The notes below the pieces were generated by a model. It was not told where the DNA came from. It was given only the letters and a program-made list of their open reading frames with translations, and ran no database searches. Below, piece by piece: positions 49,455 to 58,416 of a stretch of 64,000 nucleotides of DNA. Source of the stretch: Streptomyces sp. RFCAC02. GTDB lineage: Bacteria; Actinomycetota; Actinomycetes; Streptomycetales; Streptomycetaceae. Positions within the stretch are counted from its first letter, which is position 1, and each line of letters starts with the position of its first letter. The translations under genes were made by a program, and so were the position numbers. The stretch is from NCBI RefSeq assembly GCF_004193175.1, contig NZ_SAUH01000001.1:5923501-5987500 (forward strand). The letters run 5' to 3'.

Positions 49455-50636
49455 ATGCCCGCGCAGCCCACCGCACCCGAGTCCACCGCCTCCGCACCGG
49501 CCCGCCGGGGGACCGCCGGCCGCCGCCTCGCCACGGCGGGGGTCACGGGTGCCCTCCTCATCGGCGGCCTCGCGTACGGCGCGGTGCCCGCCGGCGCCGC
49601 CACCGCGGGTACGGACGCGCGGGCCGCCGCGACGCAGCGGCAGCAGTCGGCGCACGCCATACCGTTCACCGACGCCGAGGTGACCCGGCAGGACGACGGG
49701 TCGTTCACCGTCACCTGGACGTCCACTGCCGCCCGCCACGTGACGGTCTACGCCGGACGCGACCGTGACCACGTCGCGCACCGCCACGCCGTCGCGCACG
49801 GCTCGGGCACGGACAGCGTCACCGTGCGGGGCCTCGGCCCGGCGGACCGCTGGTGGTTCGAACTGGTCCCGGACCGCGGCGAGTCCCTGACACTCGCCGA
49901 CCGCTCCCTGCACCTCGCGTCCGCCCCCAACTTCCGTGACGCCGGCGGGTACCGCACGGCCGACGGCCAGTGGGTCCGCATGGGCGTCATCTACCGCTCC
50001 GGCGACCTCAGCCGGCTCACCGACGCCGACCTCGCGACACTGCGGCGCCTCGGCATCGCCACCGACGTCGACCTGCGCACCGAGGCGGAGCGCGCCGCGA
50101 GCCCCGACCGCCTTCCCGAGGGCACCGACCACGTCGTCGCCGACGTGCTCGCCGGCTCGGACGTGACGTCCTTCCCCATGACCACGGAGGAGGAGGCCGC
50201 CGCCGCCATGGCCGAGGGCGAGCGGACCATGGTCTCCGGTGACTCCGCCCGCGCCGCGTACCGCACCCTGCTCACGACCGCCGCCGACCGCCGCGCCGCC
50301 GCCGTCGTCTACCACTGCACGGCCGGCAAGGACCGCACCGGCTGGGCGAGCGCCGCCATCCTCACCGCCCTCGGCGTGCCGGCGGAGACGGTCATGGAGG
50401 ACTACCTCGCCAGCAACGGCTACCGCGCCGAGGAGAACGCCGCCGCGCTCGCCCAGGTCCCCGAGGAGCTGCGGCCGGCCTACCGGGCGGTCCTCGACGT
50501 GCGGCCCGAGTACCTGGCGGCCGGGTTCGACGAGGTCGAGGCCGCCTGGGGCGGCTTCGACGGCTACCTGCGCGACGCCCTCGGCCTGTCCGGGCGCGAC
50601 CTGCGGGACCTGCGGCGCGCCCTGCTCGTCGGCTGA
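49455..50636 (+). CDS. Secreted tyrosine phosphatase (IphP-type)
   Basis: A 393-aa exported protein with a signal peptide (RRLATAGVTGALLIGGLAYGAVPAGAATA), a fibronectin-like segment (FTVTWTSTAARHVTVYAGRD), then a protein tyrosine/lipid phosphatase domain: NFRDAGGYRTADGQWVRMGVIYRSGDLSRL and the P-loop HCTAGKDRTGWA with nucleophile Cys288 and Arg294. The GKDRTG form with Lys is typical of the IphP/LipA/MptpB-like triple-specificity phosphatases. Start at ATG 49455. Substrate outside the cell unknown. Confidence 0.9.
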   Translation: MPAQPTAPESTASAPARRGTAGRRLATAGVTGALLIGGLAYGAVPAGAATAGTDARAAATQRQQSAHAIPFTDAEVTRQDDGSFTVTWTSTAARHVTVYAGRDRDHVAHRHAVAHGSGTDSVTVRGLGPADRWWFELVPDRGESLTLADRSLHLASAPNFRDAGGYRTADGQWVRMGVIYRSGDLSRLTDADLATLRRLGIATDVDLRTEAERAASPDRLPEGTDHVVADVLAGSDVTSFPMTTEEEAAAAMAEGERTMVSGDSARAAYRTLLTTAADRRAAAVVYHCTAGKDRTGWASAAILTALGVPAETVMEDYLASNGYRAEENAAALAQVPEELRPAYRAVLDVRPEYLAAGFDEVEAAWGGFDGYLRDALGLSGRDLRDLRRALLVG

Positions 50637-50696
50637 CGGCGCGGCACCGCGCGCGGCCGGGCCGTCCGCCGACCCGGCTGCGTCACAGTCACCGCG

Positions 50697-51248
50697 TCAC
50701 AGCGACACCCGCTGCGGTCGCGCGTGCAGATGCGCGGAGAACTGGTCGACGATCCGCTCCAGCGGCCCGGCCGCCGCGCCGCCGACCGTCACCGACCCGT
50801 CGGCACCGACGGCGACGTCCTTGTCGAGGACGAACCGGCCGGGCGTGATGTGGGCGGCCCCCATGGCCGACAGCACGGGCCGCAGCGCGTAGTCGACGGC
50901 CAGCGCGTGCGCCGTCGTCCCGCCCGTGGCCAGCGGCAGGACCGTCTTCCCGGCGAGGGCGTACTGCGGCAGCAGGTCGAGCAGCGACTTGAGCAGACCC
51001 GAGTACGCGGCCTTGTACACGGGGGTCCCGAAGACCACACCGTCGACGCGCTCGAAGAGCGCCGCGGCCTCCACGATCGCGGGGTGCCGCGCATCGGCAC
51101 CGGTCAGCGCTTCGGCGGGGAGCGACCGTACGTCGAGCGGGACGACCTCGTGGCCCTGCAGTCCGAGCCGTACGTCGAGATGGCGCAGCAGACGGGCGGT
51201 GCGTGAGGTGGGGGAAGGACTGCCGGAGACGGACAGGACGGTCGGCAT
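50697..51248 (-). CDS. ssuE: NADPH-dependent FMN reductase (SsuE-like)
   Basis: A 183-aa flavodoxin-like reductase: VLSVSGSPSPTSRTARLLRHL is the FMN phosphate loop and GTPVYKAAYSGLLKSLLDLLPQYALAGKTVLPLATGG is diagnostic for SsuE/MsuE, which supplies FMNH2 to alkanesulfonate monooxygenases for sulfur scavenging. No monooxygenase or transporter is nearby. TGAGGTG is the ribosome binding site. A cysteine-rich leader ORF lies 77 nt upstream on the same strand, suggesting control by cysteine supply. Confidence 0.88.
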   Translation of the reverse strand: MPTVLSVSGSPSPTSRTARLLRHLDVRLGLQGHEVVPLDVRSLPAEALTGADARHPAIVEAAALFERVDGVVFGTPVYKAAYSGLLKSLLDLLPQYALAGKTVLPLATGGTTAHALAVDYALRPVLSAMGAAHITPGRFVLDKDVAVGADGSVTVGGAAAGPLERIVDQFSAHLHARPQRVSL

Positions 51249-51489
51249 GCGTCACCTCATGACAGGGGCGGAATGAGGGGGTGGGGGCGGGCACGCCGCG
51301 GTGGCCGCGGTCCGCCCCGGCCGGGTCAGCGGTTCCGACAGCACTCCGCGCGGCACCGAGGGCCGTGGACGCGTTCGCCGATCACACACCCATGCTGACA
51401 CCCGGACATTGCGGCAGTCTCGCGTCCGATGTCGGTCGTGTGTCGTGGTACGGCCCGCGGCATCACCCCGTCGTGCCGGGCACGCGTCC
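51249..51489 (-). promoter_or_regulatory. Leader region of the SsuE gene with possible attenuator stems
   Basis: Besides the leader ORF (51326-51409), the 77 nt between leader stop and SsuE start contain CCGCGG-N3-CCGCGG and GGGGCGG, which can pair with CCGCCCC just before the SsuE ribosome binding site. Mutually exclusive stems of this sort are what an attenuator needs. Confidence 0.45.
51326..51409 (-). CDS. Cysteine-rich leader peptide
   Basis: A 27-codon ORF, MSGCQHGCVIGERVHG then PRCRAECCRNR: five Cys in 27 residues, with Cys-Cys four codons before the stop. There is no Shine-Dalgarno sequence before the ATG at 51409; GAGACT 6 nt upstream could be a -10 box of a leaderless transcript. 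Leaderless polycysteine ORFs are known in mycobacteria as cysteine-responsive attenuators; placement before a sulfur-scavenging flavin reductase fits this. Function is inferred from composition and position. Confidence 0.6.
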   Translation of the reverse strand: MSGCQHGCVIGERVHGPRCRAECCRNR

Positions 51490-52707
51490 TCAGTGCTTCG
51501 CGCCGTCCCCGGGGCCGCCGGCCGCCAGTGTGGCGGACGTCAGCAGGATGACCGCGCCGGCGAGCGGGACGACGAGCAGTCCCGCGCGGATCGACACCGC
51601 GTCCGCCACCAGGCCGACCAGGGGCGGCGAGACGAGGAAGCCGACCCGCAGCAGGAACGCCACCACCGTGATGCCCGCGCCCGGCGTCAGGCCCGGCAGT
51701 TCGTCCGCCGCGTGGAACGTCGCCGGGATCACGGTCGCGATCCCGAGGCCGGCGCAGGCGAAACCGGCCACCGTCCCCGGCACCGACGGCCACGCCAGCG
51801 CCGCGCCCATGCCGGCCAGGACCAGCGCGCCGCCGAGCCGGGCCGTGCTCCGGTCGCCGAGTCGCCGCACCACGTGGTCGCCCAGCAGCCGGCCCACCGT
51901 CTGCGCCCCCTGCAGCGCGGCGAACGCCAGTCCGCCGGCGAACGCGCTCGCCGCCAGCTCGTCCCGCAGGTACAGCGATCCCCAGGAGGCGCCCGAGTCC
52001 TCGACGGCGGCCGCCGCCGCGCCGAGCAGGCCGAGCAGACCGAGGACCGGCAGCAGCGGGGCGAGCCGCCGCACTCCCGAGCCGGCCGCGCCGGGGGTGT
52101 CGCCGGCGGCGGACGGGTCCCGTTCGGTGTCCTCCGCGCCCGGCAGCAGGAACCGGTACGACACCACCGCCGCGGCGGCGCCCAGCACCCCGGCCACCGT
52201 CAGATGCGCCGTCAGCGGGACGCCCGCCTGCGCCGCGCCCGCGCCCGCGAAGCCGCCGACGACCGCGCCGACGCTCCACACGCCGTGGAACGCGTTGAGG
52301 ATCGACCGGCCGTAACGCCGCTGGACGCGCATGCCGTGCGCGTTCATCGCCACGTCCGTGATCGCGTCCAGGCTGCCCGCCGCGAACATCGCCCCGCACA
52401 GCGCGGGGAATCCGGGCGCCGTGCCGATCAGCAGCACGTTCGCGCCCATCACGGCTTCGGCCACCACAGCCGTGCGCGCGGAGCCGAAGCGCCGGATCAG
52501 CGGGCTCGCCAGCAGGCCGATGAGGAGCGCGCCCAGCGGCATCGCGGCGATCGCCGTGCCGAGCGCGGCGTTCGACAGGCCGAGGTCCGCCTTGATCTCC
52601 GGGTAGCGGGGGACGACGTTGGCGAACAGGAAGCCGTTCGTGAAGAACAGGACTCCGACGGCGGCCCGAGCACGGGTCGCCACCTTGTCGCCGACCGCGG
52701 TCGTCAT
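51490..52707 (-). CDS. MFS transporter
   Basis: A 405-aa major facilitator with 12 predicted helices. The N-half begins VGVLFFTNGFLFANVVPRYPEIKADLGLSNAALGTAIAAMPLGALLIGLLASPLIRRFGSART, with the loop 2-3 motif G-x-L-x-x-R-x-G reduced to SPLIRRFGS. It resembles YbjJ/FucP-like actinobacterial transporters with unknown substrate. ATG 52707. About 120 bp upstream on the same strand lies the stop of the GntR gene, so a GntR-MFS operon is possible and the carrier may import a sugar for the neighbouring galactoside genes. Confidence 0.88.
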   Translation of the reverse strand: MTTAVGDKVATRARAAVGVLFFTNGFLFANVVPRYPEIKADLGLSNAALGTAIAAMPLGALLIGLLASPLIRRFGSARTAVVAEAVMGANVLLIGTAPGFPALCGAMFAAGSLDAITDVAMNAHGMRVQRRYGRSILNAFHGVWSVGAVVGGFAGAGAAQAGVPLTAHLTVAGVLGAAAAVVSYRFLLPGAEDTERDPSAAGDTPGAAGSGVRRLAPLLPVLGLLGLLGAAAAAVEDSGASWGSLYLRDELAASAFAGGLAFAALQGAQTVGRLLGDHVVRRLGDRSTARLGGALVLAGMGAALAWPSVPGTVAGFACAGLGIATVIPATFHAADELPGLTPGAGITVVAFLLRVGFLVSPPLVGLVADAVSIRAGLLVVPLAGAVILLTSATLAAGGPGDGAKH

Positions 52708-52825
52708 GGGCGGTTCCCTCCCCTGCACTGCGTCCCTGACCCCCGCGGTGCGCGGGGCGGTCCCATGTTTGCGTAAACATCGGGCGCCCGCAAGCGTCCG
52801 CCGCACCGTGCCCGGGTGCGGCGGG

Positions 52826-53548
52826 TCAGGACGGCCGGTCGTCGCCGGCGAGCGAGGGCGCCACCCGGTCGAGGTCGTCCGACGCCTGCGCCAGAAGGTC
52901 GAGCATCGCCGCCTGCGCGCCCGCCGCGTCCCCGGCGCGCACCGCGTCCACCACGGCACGGTGCGACGGCACCGGGTCGGCACCCGTGAGATGCGCGTGC
53001 ACGAGGCGGTCCCGCTCGCGCAGGCCCGGCCGCAGGAGCAGTTCCAGGTGGCCGAGCAACTCGTTGCCGGTGGCGGCGAGCAGCGCGCCGTGGAACGCGG
53101 CGTCCGCCTCCGCCGCCGCTGCCGAGTCGTCGCCCGCGCGTTCCATGGCCGCGAGCGCGTCCTCCAGCGCCGCGAGATCCGCCTCGCCGCGGCGGAGCGC
53201 GGCCCGCCGCGCGGCGGCCGGTTCGATGACGGCGCGCACCTCCGCCAGGTCCCGCAGCAGCCGGCCCGAGTCGCCGGCGGCCATGCGCCAGCGGATCAGG
53301 TCGGGGTCGAGCAGGTTCCACGCCGACCGGGCGCGGACGAAGGTGCCGCGCTTCTGCCGCGCGTCGATCAGCCCCTTGCCGGCGAGCACCTTCATGGCCT
53401 CGCGCAGCACGGTCAGGCTGACGTCGAACTCCTCGCCGAGCGCCTTCACATCCAGGGTGTCGCCCTCGGCCCAGGTGCCGTCGACGATGCCGAGACCCAG
53501 ACGGTGCACGACCTGGCCGTGCACGCCCCGGCGCGAGTAGGACGCCAT
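52826..53548 (-). CDS. GntR/FadR family transcriptional regulator
   Basis: A 240-aa regulator with the GntR winged helix (HGQVVHRLGLGIVDGTWAEGDTLDVKALGEEFDVSLTVLREAMKVLAGKGLIDARQKRGTFV) and a helical FCD effector domain (LAEVRAVIEPAAARRAA..., DAAFHGALLAATGNELL, SHRAVVDAVRAGDAAGA) with the Asp/His metal-binding residues. DgoR-type regulators of galactonate catabolism belong to this group. It is divergent from the GH35 gene with an AT-rich operator-like site between them, repeated in front of the SDR-dgoD pair. Confidence 0.93.
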   Translation of the reverse strand: MASYSRRGVHGQVVHRLGLGIVDGTWAEGDTLDVKALGEEFDVSLTVLREAMKVLAGKGLIDARQKRGTFVRARSAWNLLDPDLIRWRMAAGDSGRLLRDLAEVRAVIEPAAARRAALRRGEADLAALEDALAAMERAGDDSAAAAEADAAFHGALLAATGNELLGHLELLLRPGLRERDRLVHAHLTGADPVPSHRAVVDAVRAGDAAGAQAAMLDLLAQASDDLDRVAPSLAGDDRPS

Positions 53549-53587
53549 CGCCGTGTCCCCCTTCCTGCCGCGGCCATCCTAGCCTGG

Positions 53588-53613
53588 GCATTATTTATGA
53601 ATACATCTTGACA
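53588..53613. promoter_or_regulatory. AT-rich GntR operator-like site 1 and GH35 promoter -35
   Basis: GCATTATTTATGAAT (53588-53602) is strikingly A/T-rich for this genome and matches site 2 (60830-60844) at 12 of 15 positions. TTGACA (53608-53613) follows directly; GACGAT (53632-53637) could be the -10 of the GH35 transcript. On the minus strand TAGGAT may serve GntR. Confidence 0.65.
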
Positions 53614-53696
53614 GGTGTTCCGCGCCCTGCCGACGATGAACGCCGTCCCGGGAGCGTCCGCCCCCGTCCCGTCCCGCAGCGACCGCCGGAGAGCCC

Positions 53697-56084
53697 ATGC
53701 CGTCCGCCCGTGTCCACCCTCCCGTGCCGCCGTCGGCGGGCCATCCGGCCACCGGGGGACCGGGCGGCATCACCGCCGACAGCCGCAGCATCCTGAGGGA
53801 CGGCCGGCGCTGGCTGCCGGTGATGGGGGAGTTCCACTTCAGCCGCTACCCGGCGCACGCCTGGCGCGAGGAACTGCTCGCAATGCGCGCGGGCGGTCTC
53901 GACACGGTCGCGACGTACCTGTTCTGGAACCAGCACGAGGAGCGCCGGGGCCGGATCCGTTTCGACGGGGACCTCGACATCCGCCGGTTCGTCCGGCTGT
54001 GCGGGGAGACGGGGCTCGCCGCCGTGGTGCGCATCGGCCCGTGGGCGCACGGCGAGTGCCGCAACGGCGGCTTCCCCGACTGGCTGGCCGACGAGGACTG
54101 CGTGCCCCGCACCGACGACCCCGCGTATCTCGCGCTCGTCCGCCCGTACTTCGCCGCCATCGCCCGCGAGCTGCGCGGCCTCTCCCACCACGACGGCGGC
54201 CCCGTCGTCGGCGTGCAGGTGGAGAACGAGCTGTACGACCAGCCGGGGCACATCGCGACACTGCGCCGCATCGCCGAGGAGGCGGGGCTGCGCGTCCCGC
54301 TGTGGACGGCGACCGCCTGGGGCGCGGCCGACCTGCCCGAGGACGCGGTGCTGCCGCTGTACGGCGGCTACCCCGAGGCGTTCTGGGAGGACGCGGGCGA
54401 CGGCTGGGCGCGCGGGATGCGCCGCCACTACTTCTTCACGCCCATCCGCGACGACCACGCGATCGGCGCCGACCTGCGCCCGGAGCCGCCGGCCGGGGGC
54501 GGCCGCCGCCCCGACGACCGCCGTCACCCGTACGCCACCTGCGAACTCGGCGGTGGCATGGCCATCGCCTACCACCGCCGCCCCCTCGTCCCGGCGGCCG
54601 ACGTGTCGGCCCTCGCGCTCAGCAAGCTCGGCAGCGGCTCCGTCTGGCAGGGCTACTACCTGTACCACGGCGTCTCCCAGCGCCGCGCGACCGAGCTGCC
54701 GAACCAGGAGTCGCACGTCACGGGCTACCCGAACGACCTCCCGGCCGTCACCTACGACTTCCAGGCGCCGCTCGGCGAGTGGGGCCAGGCCCGCCCCTCC
54801 TACCACGCCCTGCGCGCGCAGCACCTCTTCCTGGAGGACTGCGGGACGGATCTCGCGGGCATGCCGCTGACGCTGCCCGACGAGCTTCCGCCCGGCCTCG
54901 ACGACCGCGCGGTCCTGCGCTGGTCGGTCCGCTCGGACGGCGAGCGCGCGTTCCTGTTCGTCAACAACCACCAGCCGCACGAACCGCTGCCCGATCACCA
55001 CGGCGTACGGTTCACCGTCGAGTTCCCGGGCCGTGCGGTCACCCTCCCGGCCGTGCCCGTCACCGTTCCGTCGGGCGCACACTTCGTGTGGCCCGTGGGC
55101 CACGACCTCGGGCGGGGGCTCACGCTGACCTGGGCCGCCGCCCAGCCCGTCACCCGGCTCGACGCCCACGGCACGCCGCTGACCGTCCTGGCCGCGACCG
55201 CCGGCATCACACCGCAGCTCGCCCTGCCGCCCGGCACCGCCGTCACCGCGCCGGCGGACACCGCGCACACGGAGGAGACACCGGACGCCACCCTCGTCAC
55301 CGTGACGCGGCCGGGCAGCCACGCGCTGCTCACCCTGGCGGCGCCGGACGGCGGGACCGTCGCGGTGCTCGTCCTCGACGCCGGGCAGGCCGCGGCCGTC
55401 CACCGCGTGCGGTGCGCCGGCGCCGACCGCGTCGCCCTGTGTCCCGACCTGCTCCTGACCGACCCGGTCAGCGGCGACCTCGTCGTCCGCACCGAGGCGG
55501 GACGGACGACCGTCGCCCTGTACCCCGCGCCGGCCTCGCTCACCGGCCCGGGGTGCGAGCCGGGTACGCAGGACGGGGTGTTCTTCCGCTGGACCCTGAC
55601 CGGGCGCGCCGGGACGCGCGCGGCGCGCGTGGAGTGCGTGTCGCCCGACGCGCGCCCGGCGCCGGCGCGGACCGGTGGTCCCGCCGGGCGCGCGTCGGCA
55701 CCCGACGACGCCGCGTTCGAGCACGCCGCCGTCTTCCGGGTGACCCCGCCCGCCGGTGTCCTGGACGGCGCCGGGGACGCGGACGACACCGCCGAGGTCC
55801 TGCTGCGCGTCGCCCTCACCGGCGACGCCGCGCGCGCCTACGTCGACGGGGAACTCGTCGCCGACCACTTCTGGTACGGCCCCGCCTGGGAGATCGGCCT
55901 GCGCCGCCACGCGGCGGCGGTGCGCGCCCACGGCGTCGAGATCCGGGTGCTGCCCCTCGCCGCCGGGAGCGCCGTCCACGTCGACCCGTCGGCCCGCGCC
56001 GGGCTCGCGGCCGCCCGTACGACGGCCCGCGTCCACGGCGCCACCTGCGTCCCCCTCCACCGCTTCACGCTCCACGCCTCCTGA
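53697..56084 (+). CDS. GH35 beta-galactosidase
   Basis: A 795-aa family 35 enzyme. WLPVMGEFHFSRYPAHAWREELLAMRAGGLDTVATYLFWNQHE is the classical start of the barrel; acid/base Glu178 lies in VGVQVENELY and the nucleophile Glu283 in TCELGGGMA. The C-terminal 350 residues form beta-sandwich domains. No signal peptide, so it acts in the cytoplasm on imported beta-galactosides. GGAGAG precedes the ATG. The cellulase-like gene follows after 45 nt in the same operon. Galactose released here could feed the SDR and DgoD encoded downstream. Confidence 0.92.
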   Translation: MPSARVHPPVPPSAGHPATGGPGGITADSRSILRDGRRWLPVMGEFHFSRYPAHAWREELLAMRAGGLDTVATYLFWNQHEERRGRIRFDGDLDIRRFVRLCGETGLAAVVRIGPWAHGECRNGGFPDWLADEDCVPRTDDPAYLALVRPYFAAIARELRGLSHHDGGPVVGVQVENELYDQPGHIATLRRIAEEAGLRVPLWTATAWGAADLPEDAVLPLYGGYPEAFWEDAGDGWARGMRRHYFFTPIRDDHAIGADLRPEPPAGGGRRPDDRRHPYATCELGGGMAIAYHRRPLVPAADVSALALSKLGSGSVWQGYYLYHGVSQRRATELPNQESHVTGYPNDLPAVTYDFQAPLGEWGQARPSYHALRAQHLFLEDCGTDLAGMPLTLPDELPPGLDDRAVLRWSVRSDGERAFLFVNNHQPHEPLPDHHGVRFTVEFPGRAVTLPAVPVTVPSGAHFVWPVGHDLGRGLTLTWAAAQPVTRLDAHGTPLTVLAATAGITPQLALPPGTAVTAPADTAHTEETPDATLVTVTRPGSHALLTLAAPDGGTVAVLVLDAGQAAAVHRVRCAGADRVALCPDLLLTDPVSGDLVVRTEAGRTTVALYPAPASLTGPGCEPGTQDGVFFRWTLTGRAGTRAARVECVSPDARPAPARTGGPAGRASAPDDAAFEHAAVFRVTPPAGVLDGAGDADDTAEVLLRVALTGDAARAYVDGELVADHFWYGPAWEIGLRRHAAAVRAHGVEIRVLPLAAGSAVHVDPSARAGLAAARTTARVHGATCVPLHRFTLHAS

Positions 56085-56129
56085 CCGCGCCCCCGAGCCG
56101 TCCGTGCACCGCCGACGAAAGGCCCGCCA

Positions 56130-57398
56130 GTGCCGACACCTCTCCCGCCCCACGTCCCCGACCATCTGACCATCACCCTGTGGGACTTCACCTGGTACAC
56201 CCGCACCGGGCCGGGCGAGCCGTTCGCCGACCTGGACCGCGCCTTCCGCGAGGCCGCCGACCGCGGCTACAACACCATCCGGATCTGCGCGATGCCGTTC
56301 CTCCTCTTCGGCTCGGGCCTGGACACGCGCGAGGTGGTCCTCGGCCCGCTCGGCGGCGCGTACGGGCAGCGCGTCCGCTGGTACGACGTGCGGCACACGA
56401 CGCGGATCGACGGCCGGGCGCACCTGCTCGCGCTGTTCGAGGCGGCCAGGCGGCACCACTTCTTCGTCATCCTCTCGAGCTGGGAGTACCAGCAGAGCCC
56501 GTCGTTCGCGGCCGACCGTGCCTGGTTCGACGCGCTGATGGCCATCGACCCCGAGCGGCGGGCCGAGGCGCTCGCGGACGCGCTGGCCGACCTCGTCGAC
56601 TTCCTCGCCGCGCACGACGGCCTGGACGACCGCGTCGCCTTCACCGAGCTCCACAACGAGGTGCAGGCGGGGCGTCTCACGGACGGCCTGCCCGCGGACG
56701 AGGACCCGGTCGTCGCGCTGCGCCCCCGGCTCGCGCGCGGCCTCGTCCGCTTCAAGGAACGCCACCCGGACCACCCCGTCACCGTCAACTACGCCGGCGT
56801 GCCCGTCGGTTCGCTGCGCGGTGTCCCCGACGAGGCGGACGTCGCGGTCTTCCACCCGTACGTCTACGGCGTCCTGGACGAGCTGATCGACACCTTCGCC
56901 CTGCGCGACACGACACGGCCCTTCCCCCAGGCCGACGCCCACCGCGAGCTGCTGCGCCCCGGCGCCCCCGACTTCGCCGACTGGGCGCCCCCGGCCGCCG
57001 ACCGGTGGCGCCTCACGGCGACGATCGTCGGCCTGCGCGAGATGTACGTCCACGACTGGTGCGACCCGGGGAAGTGGGACGCGTGGCTGTACGACCGGTA
57101 CGCCACGCACCGGCTCGCCATGGAGGAGAAGCTCGACCTGTGGCTCGCTGCCGCCGCCGACCACGCGCGGGCGGCCGGCAGGCCGCTGGTGCTGGGGGAG
57201 GGCTGGGTCGGCTACACGCCGGCGCACGGCACGTTCGAGGAGGGGCCGGTCGGTGCCGCGCTGTGCCGCCGCGCCCTCGCCGCCTGCGCGGAGGTCGGCG
57301 CTCGGGGCGCCGTCGTGTGCTCCAACGCGGCGCCCCACCACGCCATGTGGGACGACGTCCAGCTCCAGCGCGAGTGCAACGCGCTGCTGCGGTCGTGA
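56130..57398 (+). CDS. Cellulase-like glycoside hydrolase (GH-A clan)
   Basis: A 422-aa (beta/alpha)8-barrel protein. HLTITLWDFTWYTRTGPGEPFADLDRAFREAADRGYNTIRICAMPF is the first barrel quarter; FTELHNEV (residues about 170-177) provides the likely acid/base and PLVLGEGWVGY (about 353) the nucleophile Glu, as in clan A families. It matches Pfam's Cellulase-like group, whose substrates are undefined. No signal peptide. GTG start with AAAGG upstream. Its place after GH35 suggests action on the same imported oligosaccharide. Confidence 0.8.
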   Translation: MPTPLPPHVPDHLTITLWDFTWYTRTGPGEPFADLDRAFREAADRGYNTIRICAMPFLLFGSGLDTREVVLGPLGGAYGQRVRWYDVRHTTRIDGRAHLLALFEAARRHHFFVILSSWEYQQSPSFAADRAWFDALMAIDPERRAEALADALADLVDFLAAHDGLDDRVAFTELHNEVQAGRLTDGLPADEDPVVALRPRLARGLVRFKERHPDHPVTVNYAGVPVGSLRGVPDEADVAVFHPYVYGVLDELIDTFALRDTTRPFPQADAHRELLRPGAPDFADWAPPAADRWRLTATIVGLREMYVHDWCDPGKWDAWLYDRYATHRLAMEEKLDLWLAAAADHARAAGRPLVLGEGWVGYTPAHGTFEEGPVGAALCRRALAACAEVGARGAVVCSNAAPHHAMWDDVQLQRECNALLRS

Positions 57399-57404
57399 CC
57401 CGCC

Positions 57405-57437
57405 GGCGGCGGCCCCGGTCCTCACCCGGCCGCCGCC
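57405..57437. terminator. Bidirectional terminator
   Basis: GGCGGCGGCC (57405-57414) pairs with GGCCGCCGCC (57428-57437) between the convergent cellulase-like and deacetylase genes; the loop holds the deacetylase stop codon. Confidence 0.7.
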
Positions 57438-58303
57438 GTGCCCCCGTCCTGCGTCGCGGCCCAGTGCGCGGCGATCTCGTCGCTCGTCGTCACCCACACG
57501 GCGGGGTGGTTCACGACGTACTCGAGGGCCTCGTCGAGGTAGCGGTGCCGGAACGGCTGGCCGATGACGAACGGGTGCAGCACCAGCGCCATCACCCGCC
57601 CGCCGTCCGCGGCGTCCTCGACGAGCTGGTCGAGCTGGTCGCGGACGATCCGCACGAACTCGGGTCCCGAAAGCGCCTTCCCGACGAACAGCTGGATGTC
57701 GCCGACCTCGACCGAGTAGGGCACGCTCAGCATGCCGGGGACGTTGAGGCGGTACGGCTGGTCGTCGTTCGTCCAGTCCAGGACGTACTGGAGGCCGAGT
57801 TCGGCGAGCAGTTCCGGCGTGTGGAACGTCTCGGTGAGCGCGGGGCCGAGCCAGCCGCGCGGCCGGCGCCCGGTGGCCGCCGCGATGGTGTCCACCGTGC
57901 GGCCGAGGGCGGCCCGTTCCTCCTCGCGCGTGAGCCCCGCCTGGAGCGTGGAGTTGTCCTCGCCGTGGGCGATCCACGCCCAGTCGCGCTCCAGGCCGGC
58001 CCGGACGATCTGCGGGTAGTGCCGGGTCACGGCGGCGTTCAGCATGACGCTCGCCCGGACGCCGTGGCGGTCCAGGGCCTTGAGGGTCCGCCAGAAGCCG
58101 ACCCGCGGCCCGTAGTCGCGCCACCCGTAGTTGAGGGGGTCGGGCGCGAGGTCGCGGGTGTCGGGGAAGATGCTGGTCGAGGGCCGGTCGACCCGGTAGT
58201 GCTCGATGTTGAGGCCGGTGTAGAACGCGACGCGCGCGCCGCCGGGCCACCGCAGCGGCGGGCGTTCGGTGATCGGGCTGTAGTCGAAGAGCGTGTTGTC
58301 CAC
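57422..58303 (-). CDS. Polysaccharide deacetylase family protein (PuuE-like)
   Basis: A 293-aa cytoplasmic NodB-fold protein of the PuuE/allantoinase-like group: FDYSPITERPPLRWPGGARVAFYTGLNIEHY at the start, WRDYGPRVGFWRTLKALDRHGVRASVMLNAAVTRHYPQIV, IAHGEDNS and LHPFVIGQPFRHRYLDEALEYV. The canonical metal-binding D-D/H-H set is altered (GLNIEHY for TFDD), as in PuuE enzymes, which hydrolyse allantoin-like or amide substrates. True substrate unknown; divergent from a MerR gene. Confidence 0.85.
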   Translation of the reverse strand: MDNTLFDYSPITERPPLRWPGGARVAFYTGLNIEHYRVDRPSTSIFPDTRDLAPDPLNYGWRDYGPRVGFWRTLKALDRHGVRASVMLNAAVTRHYPQIVRAGLERDWAWIAHGEDNSTLQAGLTREEERAALGRTVDTIAAATGRRPRGWLGPALTETFHTPELLAELGLQYVLDWTNDDQPYRLNVPGMLSVPYSVEVGDIQLFVGKALSGPEFVRIVRDQLDQLVEDAADGGRVMALVLHPFVIGQPFRHRYLDEALEYVVNHPAVWVTTSDEIAAHWAATQDGGTAAAG

Positions 58304-58357
58304 GGGAGTTCGCCTCTCGGAGCGTCCTGACGGCGCTCCGTCGGCGCCGTCCGCCGG

Positions 58358-58388
58358 TATCCTCGAACCCTCGCATCGGTGAGAAGGT
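58358..58388 (+). promoter_or_regulatory. Possible MerR-type operator
   Basis: ACCCTCGCATCGGTGAGAAGGT (58367-58388 overall) is an imperfect inverted repeat (ACC..TC / GA..GGT) between the divergent deacetylase and MerR genes; TATCCT (58358-58363) could be a -10 box. Confidence 0.35.
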
Positions 58389-58416
58389 CAACGCGGCGGC
58401 GAGTGGGGTGGATCAC

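Noticed and set aside
53595..58391. Reading frames of about 1570-1600 codons on both strands over the GH35-deacetylase region
   Set aside because: They overlap several clear enzymes, are Arg/Pro/Gly/Ala-rich without domains, and arise from high GC.
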